Assembly: GCA_045531205.1 (NCBI GenBank)
Contig: JAZSDN010000050.1
Coordinates: forward strand, 62,001-126,000
Direction: 5' to 3'
Origin: JAZNQL01 sp045531205
GTDB taxonomy: Bacteria > Bacillota > Clostridia > UMGS1883 > UMGS1540
Length of the DNA: 64,000 nt
Shown here: one piece after another, positions 8,159 through 16,131 of the stretch
How the letters are laid out: every line of letters starts with the position of its first letter
How positions within the stretch are numbered: the stretch's first letter is position 1
Notes under the pieces: generated by a model
What the model saw: the letters and a program-made list of their open reading frames with translations, nothing else
Told to the model about the DNA's origin: nothing
The model's database searches: none
Made by a program: the position numbers and the translations under genes

Positions 8159-10063
8159 TTATTTACGTTTTCTCCATAACGAAAATTTTAAAACAGTAAG
8201 AATTGTTATTGCAAAAAGTACAATTCCGCCTATATTTGAAACTGCGGCAGGAATGCCAAGTATTGCCGATAAATTAAATAAAGAATCAACTCCGAATACT
8301 GCCAAAAGTGCAAGTAAAATACCAACAAGACCTTCACCTGCTATCATTCCTGAACAGAAAAGAATACCGTCGTTTACTATTTCTTTCTTTTCTTCTTCGT
8401 CTTTTTTCATCTTATCAAGACAAAGTCTTACAAGTCCGCCCACCATAATACAAGCGTTAAGCTGTACGGGAAGATATATACCTATTGCAAAGGGCAATAC
8501 AGGAATTCCTATAATTTCTACTACAACAGCAATGAACACTCCTACAAAAACAAGTGCCCAAGGGAGATTTCCTTCCATAACACCTTCGATTATAAGCTTC
8601 ATAAGTGTTGCCTGAGGAGCTGCAAGCTCATCTGTACCAAAGCCCCACGCATTGTTTAAAAGATATAATGTTCCGCCTATTGCAAGGGCTGATGCAACTA
8701 CACCTATTATTTCAGCTATCTGCTGTTTTTTAGGTGTAGCACCAAGGAGGTATCCTGTTTTTAAATCCTGCGAAGTATCGCCTGCTATAGCCGATACAAT
8801 ACAAATTATTGAACCTATTGAAATAGCACTGCACATACCTGCTATTCCTGTTACTCCTGTAGCCTTCAAAATAAGTGTTGTTACAAGAAGTGTTGCTATT
8901 GCCATACCCGAAACAGGGTTATTACTGCTACCTACAAGACCAACCATTCTTGAAGAAACAGTTGCAAAGAAAAATCCGAATACAACAACTATAGCAGCGC
9001 CTAAAAGACTTACGGGAATTGCAGGAATAAGCCAAACAAGAAGTGTAAGAATTACAATAGCTATAATTACTACCTTCATATTGATATCCTGTGTAATACG
9101 GCTTACAGTTGTTTGTTTTTCGCCGGAAAAGCTCTTCATTGCACCTGCAAAGGTTGTAACAATAAGAGGTAATGATTTAATTAAGCTTATAATACCGCCT
9201 GCCGCCAATGCACCGGCACCTATGTATCTTATATAAGAACTCCATATAGCACCTGCACCGCCTTCGGCAAAAATCTGACTTATGGGTGCTGTACCGGGAT
9301 AAAGCACAATATCAGCACCAAAAAGAACTATAAGCGGAATTATAACCATCCAGCTTAATACACCGCCAGCAAACATATAAGAAGAAATTCTTGCACCGCA
9401 AATATACCCAACGCTCATTACAGCAGGATAAATCTGTGTTCCAATTTCTCCGGCGTAGCCTTTAATTGCAAATGAAATTTCGCCTGCAACAAGCTTTAAC
9501 CCATCAATTATAAACTTAAAGAGTGCCGCAAAGCCCATACCTGCAAAAACAGTTGATGCATTTGCACCGCCTTCTTCCCCTGCAAGCAATACTTCTGCAC
9601 ACGCAGTTCCTTCAGGATAAGGAAGTATGCCGTGTTCCTTTACAATAAGTGCATTTCTTAAAGGAACCATAAAGAATACACCTAAAAGACCGCCCAAAAG
9701 AGCAATAATTGTTATTTCAAGCATACCGGGAGTCTGTGTTTTACCTTCTGATGCCCACAAAAAGAGAGCAGGTAATGTAAAGATAGCACCCGCAGCCAAA
9801 GATTCACCTGCTGAACCTGCTGTTTGTACAATATTACTTTCTAAAATAGAATTTTTGCGCATCAAAACGCGAATAACACCCATTGAAATTACTGCTGCAG
9901 GAATAGAAGCAGAAACTGTCATTCCTACACGAAGTCCCAAATATGCGTTTGCCGCACCAAAAACTACTGCTAAAATTACGCCCATAATTATGGATGTAAC
10001 AGTAAGCTCGGGAGTGATTTTTTCAGCCGGTATGTACGGCTTGAATTCTTTTTGTTTATCCAT
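8159..10063 (-). CDS. OPT-family oligopeptide transporter
   Basis: This 634-residue polytopic membrane protein has about 14-16 hydrophobic segments. The OPT features include an N-terminal AANAYLGLRVGMTVSASIPA and an internal NPVSGMAIATLLVTTLIL. OPT proteins of bacteria are thought to import peptides or peptide-like metal chelates using the proton gradient. The start is preceded by GAGGAAG. It is followed at once by a PqqD-like protein and preceded by the dipeptidase PepD, which suggests uptake and hydrolysis of small peptides. Substrate is not predictable from the sequence alone. Confidence 0.9.
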   Translation of the reverse strand: MDKQKEFKPYIPAEKITPELTVTSIIMGVILAVVFGAANAYLGLRVGMTVSASIPAAVISMGVIRVLMRKNSILESNIVQTAGSAGESLAAGAIFTLPALFLWASEGKTQTPGMLEITIIALLGGLLGVFFMVPLRNALIVKEHGILPYPEGTACAEVLLAGEEGGANASTVFAGMGFAALFKFIIDGLKLVAGEISFAIKGYAGEIGTQIYPAVMSVGYICGARISSYMFAGGVLSWMVIIPLIVLFGADIVLYPGTAPISQIFAEGGAGAIWSSYIRYIGAGALAAGGIISLIKSLPLIVTTFAGAMKSFSGEKQTTVSRITQDINMKVVIIAIVILTLLVWLIPAIPVSLLGAAIVVVFGFFFATVSSRMVGLVGSSNNPVSGMAIATLLVTTLILKATGVTGIAGMCSAISIGSIICIVSAIAGDTSQDLKTGYLLGATPKKQQIAEIIGVVASALAIGGTLYLLNNAWGFGTDELAAPQATLMKLIIEGVMEGNLPWALVFVGVFIAVVVEIIGIPVLPFAIGIYLPVQLNACIMVGGLVRLCLDKMKKDEEEKKEIVNDGILFCSGMIAGEGLVGILLALLAVFGVDSLFNLSAILGIPAAVSNIGGIVLFAITILTVLKFSLWRKRK

Positions 10064-10123
10064 TACTTCCTCGTTTCCGTCGTTTTACGACATAAGTATT
10101 TTAATTTTCAAAAGCCAAGCTAT

Positions 10124-10152
10124 ATGATACCATAAAAACCCTTTTAAGGCAA
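10124..10152 (-). promoter_or_regulatory. Probable promoter of the OPT operon
   Basis: TTGCCT (10152-10147) and TATCAT (10129-10124) are separated by 17 bases on the minus strand, directly after the pepD stop. The leader downstream contains a small hairpin, GTCGTTTTACGAC on the plus strand near 10079-10091. Confidence 0.5.
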
Positions 10153-10155
10153 GCA

Positions 10156-11589
10156 TTATTTTAATTCTTTAAGAATATCAAGTAACAGCCCGTAGGTCTG
10201 TTTTGTTGACTCTATAGAAAGTCTTTCTTTAACTGTGTGTACATCAAATGTGTCAGGTCCAAAAGCTATACAGTCAAAATTTTTTATGGCAGAAGCAAAA
10301 ACTCCGCATTCAAGTCCTGCGTGAATTGCCACAGTATTTGCCTGAAATCCAAATCTTTCAAAATGCTTTTCGCAGTAAATCTCTTGCAAAATTGAATTTT
10401 CCTTGTATTCCCATGGAGGATAATGTCCCGATGCCTTTTTCTCACACTCCACACATTCTGCAAAGGCAAACATTTTTTCTTCAAGTGCTAAAAGTGCAGA
10501 CTGCTTGTTGCTTCGCAGTGCAAAATACAAAGTCATAGTTTTTTCGTCGGTTTTTAATATTCCAAGATTTAACGAAGTCTGTACAAGATTTTCTATCGTT
10601 GCACTCATTTCGCATACTCCGTTTGGTGCCATTAAAAGCATAAATATTATCTTTTTTGTGCAAGGCTTGCAAATAACATTGTATTCGCCATCCTGCCCTG
10701 TTTTTATTTGAAAATCAAAACCGGGTTCTCTGTCTGCGATTTCTTCTTTTATTTCTTCTAAAACATCTTTCGCTGTTTTTTCTAAAGTTTCTTTTTCCTT
10801 TGTAACAAGAACCGCTCTTGTGTAAAGAGGAATTGCGTTTCCTTTTTCTCCGCCGCATATTTCTACTATTTCAAAGTCAGTCTTTTTGCTTACAGAATTA
10901 AGAATTCTTGCCATAAGTATATTGGAATTCACTCTGTTTGAGTTGATTTCTATACCGGAATGCCCTCCCAAAAGTCCCGAAATTTCAATTTCCGCTAAAG
11001 TGCCTGAAGTTTTTTCTCTTTCAAGGTAAACCTTCATTTCAAAATCGCTTCCGCCCGCACACGAAACTGTTACATTCTTTGTTTCCTCAGCATCAAGATT
11101 TATCATTCTTTTTGCCGATAAATTTTTAAAATCAAGCTTGCCTGCACCTATCATTCCTATTTCTTCATCGGTTGTGAACACTGCTTCTATAGGTGGATGT
11201 GCAATATCATCTGCTTCTAATATTGCCATTATCATAGCAACCGCAATTGCGTTATCGGCACCAAGGGTTGTTCCTTTTGCTTTTAAAAAATCACCATCCA
11301 CAAAAAGCGTTAGCCCGTCTTTTTCAAAATCAATATTATAGTCTGCTTCTTTCTGGCATACCATATCAAGATGTCCCTGTAAAATTACAGGCTCTGCATT
11401 TTCATATCCCTTTGAACCGTTTTTGTATATGATTACATTGTTTGCCTTATCACGCACAGCCTCCAAACCCTGTTTTTCAGCAAAATTCATACAATATGCA
11501 GAAATTCTGTCCATATTGCCCGAGCCGTGAGGAATTGCCGCGATTTCTTCAAAATATTTAAAAACTCTTTTGGGTTGTAAATTGTTCAT
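10156..11589 (-). CDS. pepD: Aminoacyl-histidine dipeptidase (Xaa-His dipeptidase, peptidase M20)
   Basis: This 477-residue cytoplasmic metallopeptidase matches PepD, which cleaves dipeptides such as carnosine and general Xaa-His. Zinc-site segments are visible in order: LQGHLDMVCQ, TTLGADNAIAVA, FTTDEEIGMIGAG, INLDAEE and AIHAGLECGVF. Length agrees with the family. It has its own promoter (11619-11646) and ribosome binding site (AAGGAG). Adjacent OPT transporter and PqqD-like genes suggest a joint role in peptide nutrition. Confidence 0.94.
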   Translation of the reverse strand: MNNLQPKRVFKYFEEIAAIPHGSGNMDRISAYCMNFAEKQGLEAVRDKANNVIIYKNGSKGYENAEPVILQGHLDMVCQKEADYNIDFEKDGLTLFVDGDFLKAKGTTLGADNAIAVAMIMAILEADDIAHPPIEAVFTTDEEIGMIGAGKLDFKNLSAKRMINLDAEETKNVTVSCAGGSDFEMKVYLEREKTSGTLAEIEISGLLGGHSGIEINSNRVNSNILMARILNSVSKKTDFEIVEICGGEKGNAIPLYTRAVLVTKEKETLEKTAKDVLEEIKEEIADREPGFDFQIKTGQDGEYNVICKPCTKKIIFMLLMAPNGVCEMSATIENLVQTSLNLGILKTDEKTMTLYFALRSNKQSALLALEEKMFAFAECVECEKKASGHYPPWEYKENSILQEIYCEKHFERFGFQANTVAIHAGLECGVFASAIKNFDCIAFGPDTFDVHTVKERLSIESTKQTYGLLLDILKELK

Positions 11590-11618
11590 AACTTCTCCTT
11601 TATATTTATTCTCGTTAT

Positions 11619-11646
11619 ATTATAATATATATTTCTTCTTTGTCAA
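11619..11646 (-). promoter_or_regulatory. Sigma-A promoter of pepD
   Basis: TTGACA (11646-11641) and TATAAT (11624-11619) lie 16 bases apart on the minus strand, 30 bases upstream of the pepD start. Confidence 0.7.
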
Positions 11647-11665
11647 GTTCATATAATTATACGAT

Positions 11666-11696
11666 AAAAAACTTGCGGCATTTGCCGCAAGTTTTT
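11666..11696 (-). terminator. Terminator of the seven-gene redox/sugar operon
   Basis: A 13-base GC-rich stem, with arms containing ACTTGCGGCA and TGCCGCAAGT, overlaps the stop codon of the last gene and ends in a T run on the minus strand. Confidence 0.85.
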
Positions 11697-12612
11697 ATAT
11701 ATTTTTATCTGCCGATTCCCTTGCTAAAATAGCTGTTTTGGTAATCATAAATATTTCATCTGCAGTTATTTCTTCTTTTTTTTGCAAAAAATCAACCGAA
11801 AGCATTGGTGCTGTATCAGGTCTATATTCCTTTACTCCATCGTCATTCATAAGAAGAAATTTATCCTCGTATACCTCTAAAACACCCTTGTCGCCTGCTA
11901 TACGTACACGGTCATCTCCGTGAGTGGGTGCAGTTTCAGGACGTAAAAAATCTATATTTGCACAGGCAATTATATCATCTTCAAGTTCAAATAAACAAAT
12001 TGCTGTTTTTTCAGGATTTCCCTTATGCAATGCATTAACCGATAAAAACTTTTTGCCCGAAAAGAAATAAATCCAGTCAATTGCGTGTATCCCTACCCAC
12101 GGTATTGTTCCCGTATATAAAGACCTGTCATTGTACCACGCAGGACGTGTTAAGTACTTATAACTTTTTTGTGCCGTAATTTGCATTACTTTTCCTATAA
12201 CACCTTTGTCCACCATTTTCTTTGCATTATAAAATGACGGTACAAATCTTAAAAAATGCATTGCAGAAAAATGTATATTATTTTCTTTAACTGCTTTTAT
12301 AACCTCATCTAATTCCTGCAAATTTCCGGCTATTGGCTTTTCGGCAAAAATATCTATTTTTCTTTTTGCACATTCCTTTATGATTTTTCCTGTCAGCCCG
12401 AAAACAGGAGCAATTACCGCAACATCGGGCGAAGTTGTATCAAGCATTTCTTTATAGCTATTAAAAACAGTTATTCCGTACCTTAATAGCGTTTCCTTAT
12501 TCTCGTGCTCACTTCCCGGTGCAATGCCTACAAATTCAGCATCAGGGCAGTTTTTCATTTCGTTATACGCCTGCATAGTATGACCGCAGTTGCCTATAAA
12601 ACAAATTTTCAT
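11695..12612 (-). CDS. Gfo/Idh/MocA-family NAD(P)-dependent oxidoreductase
   Basis: This 305-residue protein has an N-terminal Rossmann fold (MKICFIGNCGHTMQAYN), the family motif FAEKPIAGN with the catalytic Lys, and a C-terminal sheet domain. Family members oxidise or reduce hydroxyl groups on sugars, inositols and glycosides. In 3-keto-glycoside routes and C-glycoside cleavage, such enzymes act together with TIM-barrel sugar isomerase homologues, as found three genes upstream. It is the last gene of the operon. Substrate unknown. Confidence 0.85.
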   Translation of the reverse strand: MKICFIGNCGHTMQAYNEMKNCPDAEFVGIAPGSEHENKETLLRYGITVFNSYKEMLDTTSPDVAVIAPVFGLTGKIIKECAKRKIDIFAEKPIAGNLQELDEVIKAVKENNIHFSAMHFLRFVPSFYNAKKMVDKGVIGKVMQITAQKSYKYLTRPAWYNDRSLYTGTIPWVGIHAIDWIYFFSGKKFLSVNALHKGNPEKTAICLFELEDDIIACANIDFLRPETAPTHGDDRVRIAGDKGVLEVYEDKFLLMNDDGVKEYRPDTAPMLSVDFLQKKEEITADEIFMITKTAILARESADKNI

Positions 12613-12621
12613 ATTTTCACC

Positions 12622-14340
12622 TCAATGCATTTTTTGAGCTGTTGGGTCAACAGTTAATTCTGCACAGTATATTCCATCCGAGCAAACTATTTTTCTCTTT
12701 TTCATAAAATGCCATATTGAAGTTTCGTAATCTTCTAAAACTTCGTCAGAAATTTTTATACTCTTAATATAATCTTCAACATTTTCAAGATTTTCTATTG
12801 CAACTATTGCCCATGCACTTTCAAGTCTCTGTGCAAAAACAAGCTTTTCGTCTCCTTCGTAAAGCATTGTTGAAACGGTGGAAAAACTTCCGCTTGTATC
12901 TACACAGGTTTTCATTTTATTTCTTGTTTCGGATGCATATTCTATCCCGTCAAGAGGACATAAAGCCATTGCACAGTCCTTATAATATACAATATACCAG
13001 GTTCTTCCGTTTATTTTTACAGAATCTATTTTTTCTGCTCCTTTTGGAACACACCACTCATCACAAATAAAACTTGCAGTATTTGCCACATTATTTGCCG
13101 ACCTTACAACCACCGAAATATTATGTTCTTGTGCAGAAGTTGTTGTAAATACAGTTATGTTCCCGTCATCAAAAAGCCTTGAACTAAAGAAGGCGTCTCT
13201 TTTTGTAACAGCAGGATGACAGTGTTCTTTTTCGTTCACCTTTGTTCTGATTCTTAAAAACGAAACGTGAACATCTTCAATTCTTGCACTTACAGGCATA
13301 CTCTGCCACCCAAGTCCCCAATTAGAATTCTGATATGAGCCATGCATTAACGGAAACTCACTTATACTGCCAAGGCATATTTTTTCACCCTTCCATGTGT
13401 ATGCATAAGAAGAATCAAATAATCTTTCATATCTTACATTGTCATTATCAGATTTTTCGGGCAGTTTTGATTTGCTTTCTATCATAAGAATTGCATCCAT
13501 TATTTCAAAATATGTTTCTGCATTCTCAGGTGATTTAAGACTTCTGTAACTGCTTCCGCCGTACGCTATATCTCCTGTAAAGTTATACGTTCTTATACTG
13601 GGAACAAATTCTTTTCCCTGATGAAATGCCATATAGTCTACAAGCTCGTCTCTCTTTTTAATAATCCCTTCTTTTATTTCTGCATCTATATTCGAAATAA
13701 TCAATGCATTCAGTGCGTTCAATATTATATTGCTGTAGCAATCGCTCGAAGTTTCTCCCCAGCCCCAACCTCGGTTATTTGCATAGTTAATCCATCTTGT
13801 CCAAAAATCTTTGGCTTCCTCTTTATATTCTCCGGTAATGTCAGAAATAAGTGCAAATATTGCCCCGTCACTAAGAATTTTGTTTGTGTAAAAAATTCTT
13901 CCTGCACATTCTTTATTAAACCAATGTACAGCATGATGTAAAAGCTCTTTTATATCATTTTTTTCATTTTCTGTCATTTTGTCAGAGCAAAACTTATATG
14001 CCAGTATCACAGGAAACAAAACAAAAAAAGCACCATTTGTATCCCTTATAAATGTTTCTTCTCTGTACCAACGCATACAGCCGTATGTGTGTGAATTTTT
14101 GTCTGTATCCTGCAGTTTTTTAAATTCAGAAATAATTCCGCATGCCTCATCTTCGGCAATCTCATTAAGATAACGTGCGCAAAAATAATAAACAGACGTA
14201 GTTCTTCCCGATGTTGAAGTTGCTAATTCTTTTACTGTATGAGGAGGCATATCAGAAAAAATCATATTTTCAACAAAAACAGTTTTTTCTTTTTGTGCTA
14301 AAAATACTTTTTTAAATTTATCCAAAACCGATTCTGTCAT
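12622..14340 (-). CDS. Unknown 572-residue protein, possibly alpha/alpha-toroid plus beta-sandwich (lyase- or hydrolase-like)
   Basis: I do not recognise a family with confidence. The N-terminal 300 residues are helical, with repeated aromatic-rich helix pairs and the motif NNRGWGWGETSSDCYSN. The C-terminal half is strand-rich (for example GGNITVFTTTSA-like stretches). This order resembles polysaccharide lyases and some glycosidases with an alpha/alpha toroid and a beta-sandwich. There is no signal peptide, so it acts in the cytoplasm. A good ribosome binding site (GGAAGG) precedes ATG 14340. It lies between a 2-hydroxyacid dehydrogenase and a Gfo/Idh enzyme, consistent with handling of a sugar acid or glycoside. 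Confidence 0.55.
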   Translation of the reverse strand: MTESVLDKFKKVFLAQKEKTVFVENMIFSDMPPHTVKELATSTSGRTTSVYYFCARYLNEIAEDEACGIISEFKKLQDTDKNSHTYGCMRWYREETFIRDTNGAFFVLFPVILAYKFCSDKMTENEKNDIKELLHHAVHWFNKECAGRIFYTNKILSDGAIFALISDITGEYKEEAKDFWTRWINYANNRGWGWGETSSDCYSNIILNALNALIISNIDAEIKEGIIKKRDELVDYMAFHQGKEFVPSIRTYNFTGDIAYGGSSYRSLKSPENAETYFEIMDAILMIESKSKLPEKSDNDNVRYERLFDSSYAYTWKGEKICLGSISEFPLMHGSYQNSNWGLGWQSMPVSARIEDVHVSFLRIRTKVNEKEHCHPAVTKRDAFFSSRLFDDGNITVFTTTSAQEHNISVVVRSANNVANTASFICDEWCVPKGAEKIDSVKINGRTWYIVYYKDCAMALCPLDGIEYASETRNKMKTCVDTSGSFSTVSTMLYEGDEKLVFAQRLESAWAIVAIENLENVEDYIKSIKISDEVLEDYETSIWHFMKKRKIVCSDGIYCAELTVDPTAQKMH

Positions 14341-14356
14341 TTTATTTACCTTCCTT

Positions 14357-15358
14357 TCACGCCATTGTCTTAAGCATTTCTTCGCTTACTTCCCAAAAAC
14401 ACTTTTCTTTTGAAATATATCTTAAATATTCCTCTGCCATATACTCTGACAAACGATGAAATTCATTTCCTTTGCTTCCTGCAATATGAGGAGTCAATAC
14501 ACAGTTTTTAAGAGTATAGAACGGACTGTTTTCAAGCGGAGGTTCAGGGTCTGTAACATCAAGCACAGCTGTTATATCCGCTCTTTCAGTTAATATTTTT
14601 ATAAGATCATCTTCTACGACCTGTGCACCTCTGCCTGTATTTATAAAAGTAGAATAAGGCTTCATAAGCTTAAACAGTGAATAGTTTAACATTCCTTTTG
14701 TCTGCTCGTTATTCGCAAGGTGATTTGAAACAACAGAGCATTTTTTAAATATTTCTTCAAGGCTACACTTTTTTACTCCAAGTTCATTCGCCGTTTTGTC
14801 AGGCAAAAACGGGTCAAATACAAGACAGTCAACAGAATAATTAGAAAGCATTTTTATAACAAGCTTGCCTATCATTCCTGCACCTATAATCCCAACTGTT
14901 TCGTCAAAATTTCCGGAATATAAGTCTGCATTATTCCATGCGTTTTCAACCTTAGCTTCTTTCATAAGTCTTTCACAGGAAAAGAACCCTTTATTTGATA
15001 AAATTATTTGTGCAACTGTATATTCAGCTACCGGAACAGCATTAGCCGCCCACGCACTGAACACCTTTATTCCGTTTTTTATAAAAGGTCTTGCAAAGTG
15101 CTGAACAGAGCCTGCTGCATAAAAAACACACTCTAAAGACGGAAAATATTTTTTTATTTCTTCTTCTGTAAGTAAACTTATTGCCCATGTTGAAAATATA
15201 TATTTTACGTCTTTTAACTCGTCGGCAGATTTTTCTAAAGATTCTTTGTTGTAAACTTTTTTACTCACACCGGCTTTATCTGTTAAAAATTCAATTGTTT
15301 TTTCCGAATAAACCTTTTTTAAAAGTTCTTCGTTTTCAGTTAAAAAAATCGACTTCAT
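14357..15358 (-). CDS. D-isomer-specific 2-hydroxyacid dehydrogenase family protein
   Basis: This 333-residue enzyme has the NAD-binding motif VGIIGAGMIGKL and the catalytic triad of the family: Arg in INTGRGAQVVEDD, Glu in DVTDPEPP and His in LTPHIAGS. Such enzymes interconvert 2-oxo acids and D-2-hydroxy acids (phosphoglycerate, glyoxylate, lactate types). The start overlaps the stop of the preceding TIM-barrel gene by four bases (ATGA). In this operon it may handle a 2-keto sugar acid or a reduced side product; that is inference. Confidence 0.88.
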   Translation of the reverse strand: MKSIFLTENEELLKKVYSEKTIEFLTDKAGVSKKVYNKESLEKSADELKDVKYIFSTWAISLLTEEEIKKYFPSLECVFYAAGSVQHFARPFIKNGIKVFSAWAANAVPVAEYTVAQIILSNKGFFSCERLMKEAKVENAWNNADLYSGNFDETVGIIGAGMIGKLVIKMLSNYSVDCLVFDPFLPDKTANELGVKKCSLEEIFKKCSVVSNHLANNEQTKGMLNYSLFKLMKPYSTFINTGRGAQVVEDDLIKILTERADITAVLDVTDPEPPLENSPFYTLKNCVLTPHIAGSKGNEFHRLSEYMAEEYLRYISKEKCFWEVSEEMLKTMA

Positions 15359-16110
15359 ACTAAGTCCTCCAAAAATTTTTTCAAGCTGTATGCTTCTTTA
15401 TCCAACGACTCAATTTTATCATCAGGCATAAATTCCAACAGCAAAGTATGCTTTTCTTTTAAATTTGAAAGATATTGTTTCCATTCTTTTTTTGCAAGTT
15501 CAAGCGGATATCTGTTTTCATTTTCCCAATTAAAAACATGAATGTGCAAAATATGAGGAAGCAATAATTTAAGATATTCTGTGTTCTCATCTTCTTTTCT
15601 GAACTGATTTGGTTGCCAGTACATTTTAAAGTGCGGAGAAGAAATATTATTCATAAGTTCAAGTGCCGCTTCCTTCTCTTCTGTGTATGTATTTTGATGA
15701 CACTCCATACAAAGTGTAACATTATGTTTTTGTGCTATTTTTCCAGCCTTTTTGCATTCTTCAAAAAGATTTTCTTTTTCCTCTTTTGAATATTTTAACG
15801 GATTTTTATCTCCGCACCATAACCTTAAAATATCAGTTCCTAAAATTTTTGCTGCTTCAATATATTCTTCCAGTTTTCCTAAATCGTCTGTACCAAGCTT
15901 AAAGTATGTTCCGTATGAACTGCACTCTATATCATTTTCTTTTTGCATACTTGCAATTTTGTTAAGCTTTTCAATATCATTAAAAGGGGCGTGAACATCG
16001 CTTCCCCATTCTATAAATCTTAATCCTGCTTTTTTTAATGCTTTAATTATTTCTTCAACACTATATTTTCTAAACGATATTGAAACAAGCCCCAATTTAA
16101 ATTCGTTCAT
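15355..16110 (-). CDS. Sugar phosphate isomerase/epimerase-like TIM-barrel protein
   Basis: This 251-residue protein belongs to the xylose-isomerase-like, AP-endonuclease-2-type TIM barrel family. It starts MNEFKLGLVSISFRKYSVEE. Metal-site segments visible are LRLWCGD, TLCMECHQNTYT, HILHIHVFNWE and LLLEFMPDD, which supply the usual Glu/His/Asp ligands. Members isomerise sugars or eliminate/hydrate 3-keto-glycosides. It overlaps the next gene by four bases. Together with the Gfo/Idh enzyme it could form an oxidise-then-eliminate pair. Confidence 0.82.
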   Translation of the reverse strand: MNEFKLGLVSISFRKYSVEEIIKALKKAGLRFIEWGSDVHAPFNDIEKLNKIASMQKENDIECSSYGTYFKLGTDDLGKLEEYIEAAKILGTDILRLWCGDKNPLKYSKEEKENLFEECKKAGKIAQKHNVTLCMECHQNTYTEEKEAALELMNNISSPHFKMYWQPNQFRKEDENTEYLKLLLPHILHIHVFNWENENRYPLELAKKEWKQYLSNLKEKHTLLLEFMPDDKIESLDKEAYSLKKFLEDLV

Positions 16111-16131
16111 AAAAATTACCTCAATAATAAA

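Noticed and set aside
8652..9236. Long plus-strand open frame opposite the OPT transporter gene
   Set aside because: It is rich in Ile, Pro and Ala with no recognisable motif, has no ribosome binding site, and is the antisense shadow of a clearly conserved membrane protein gene.
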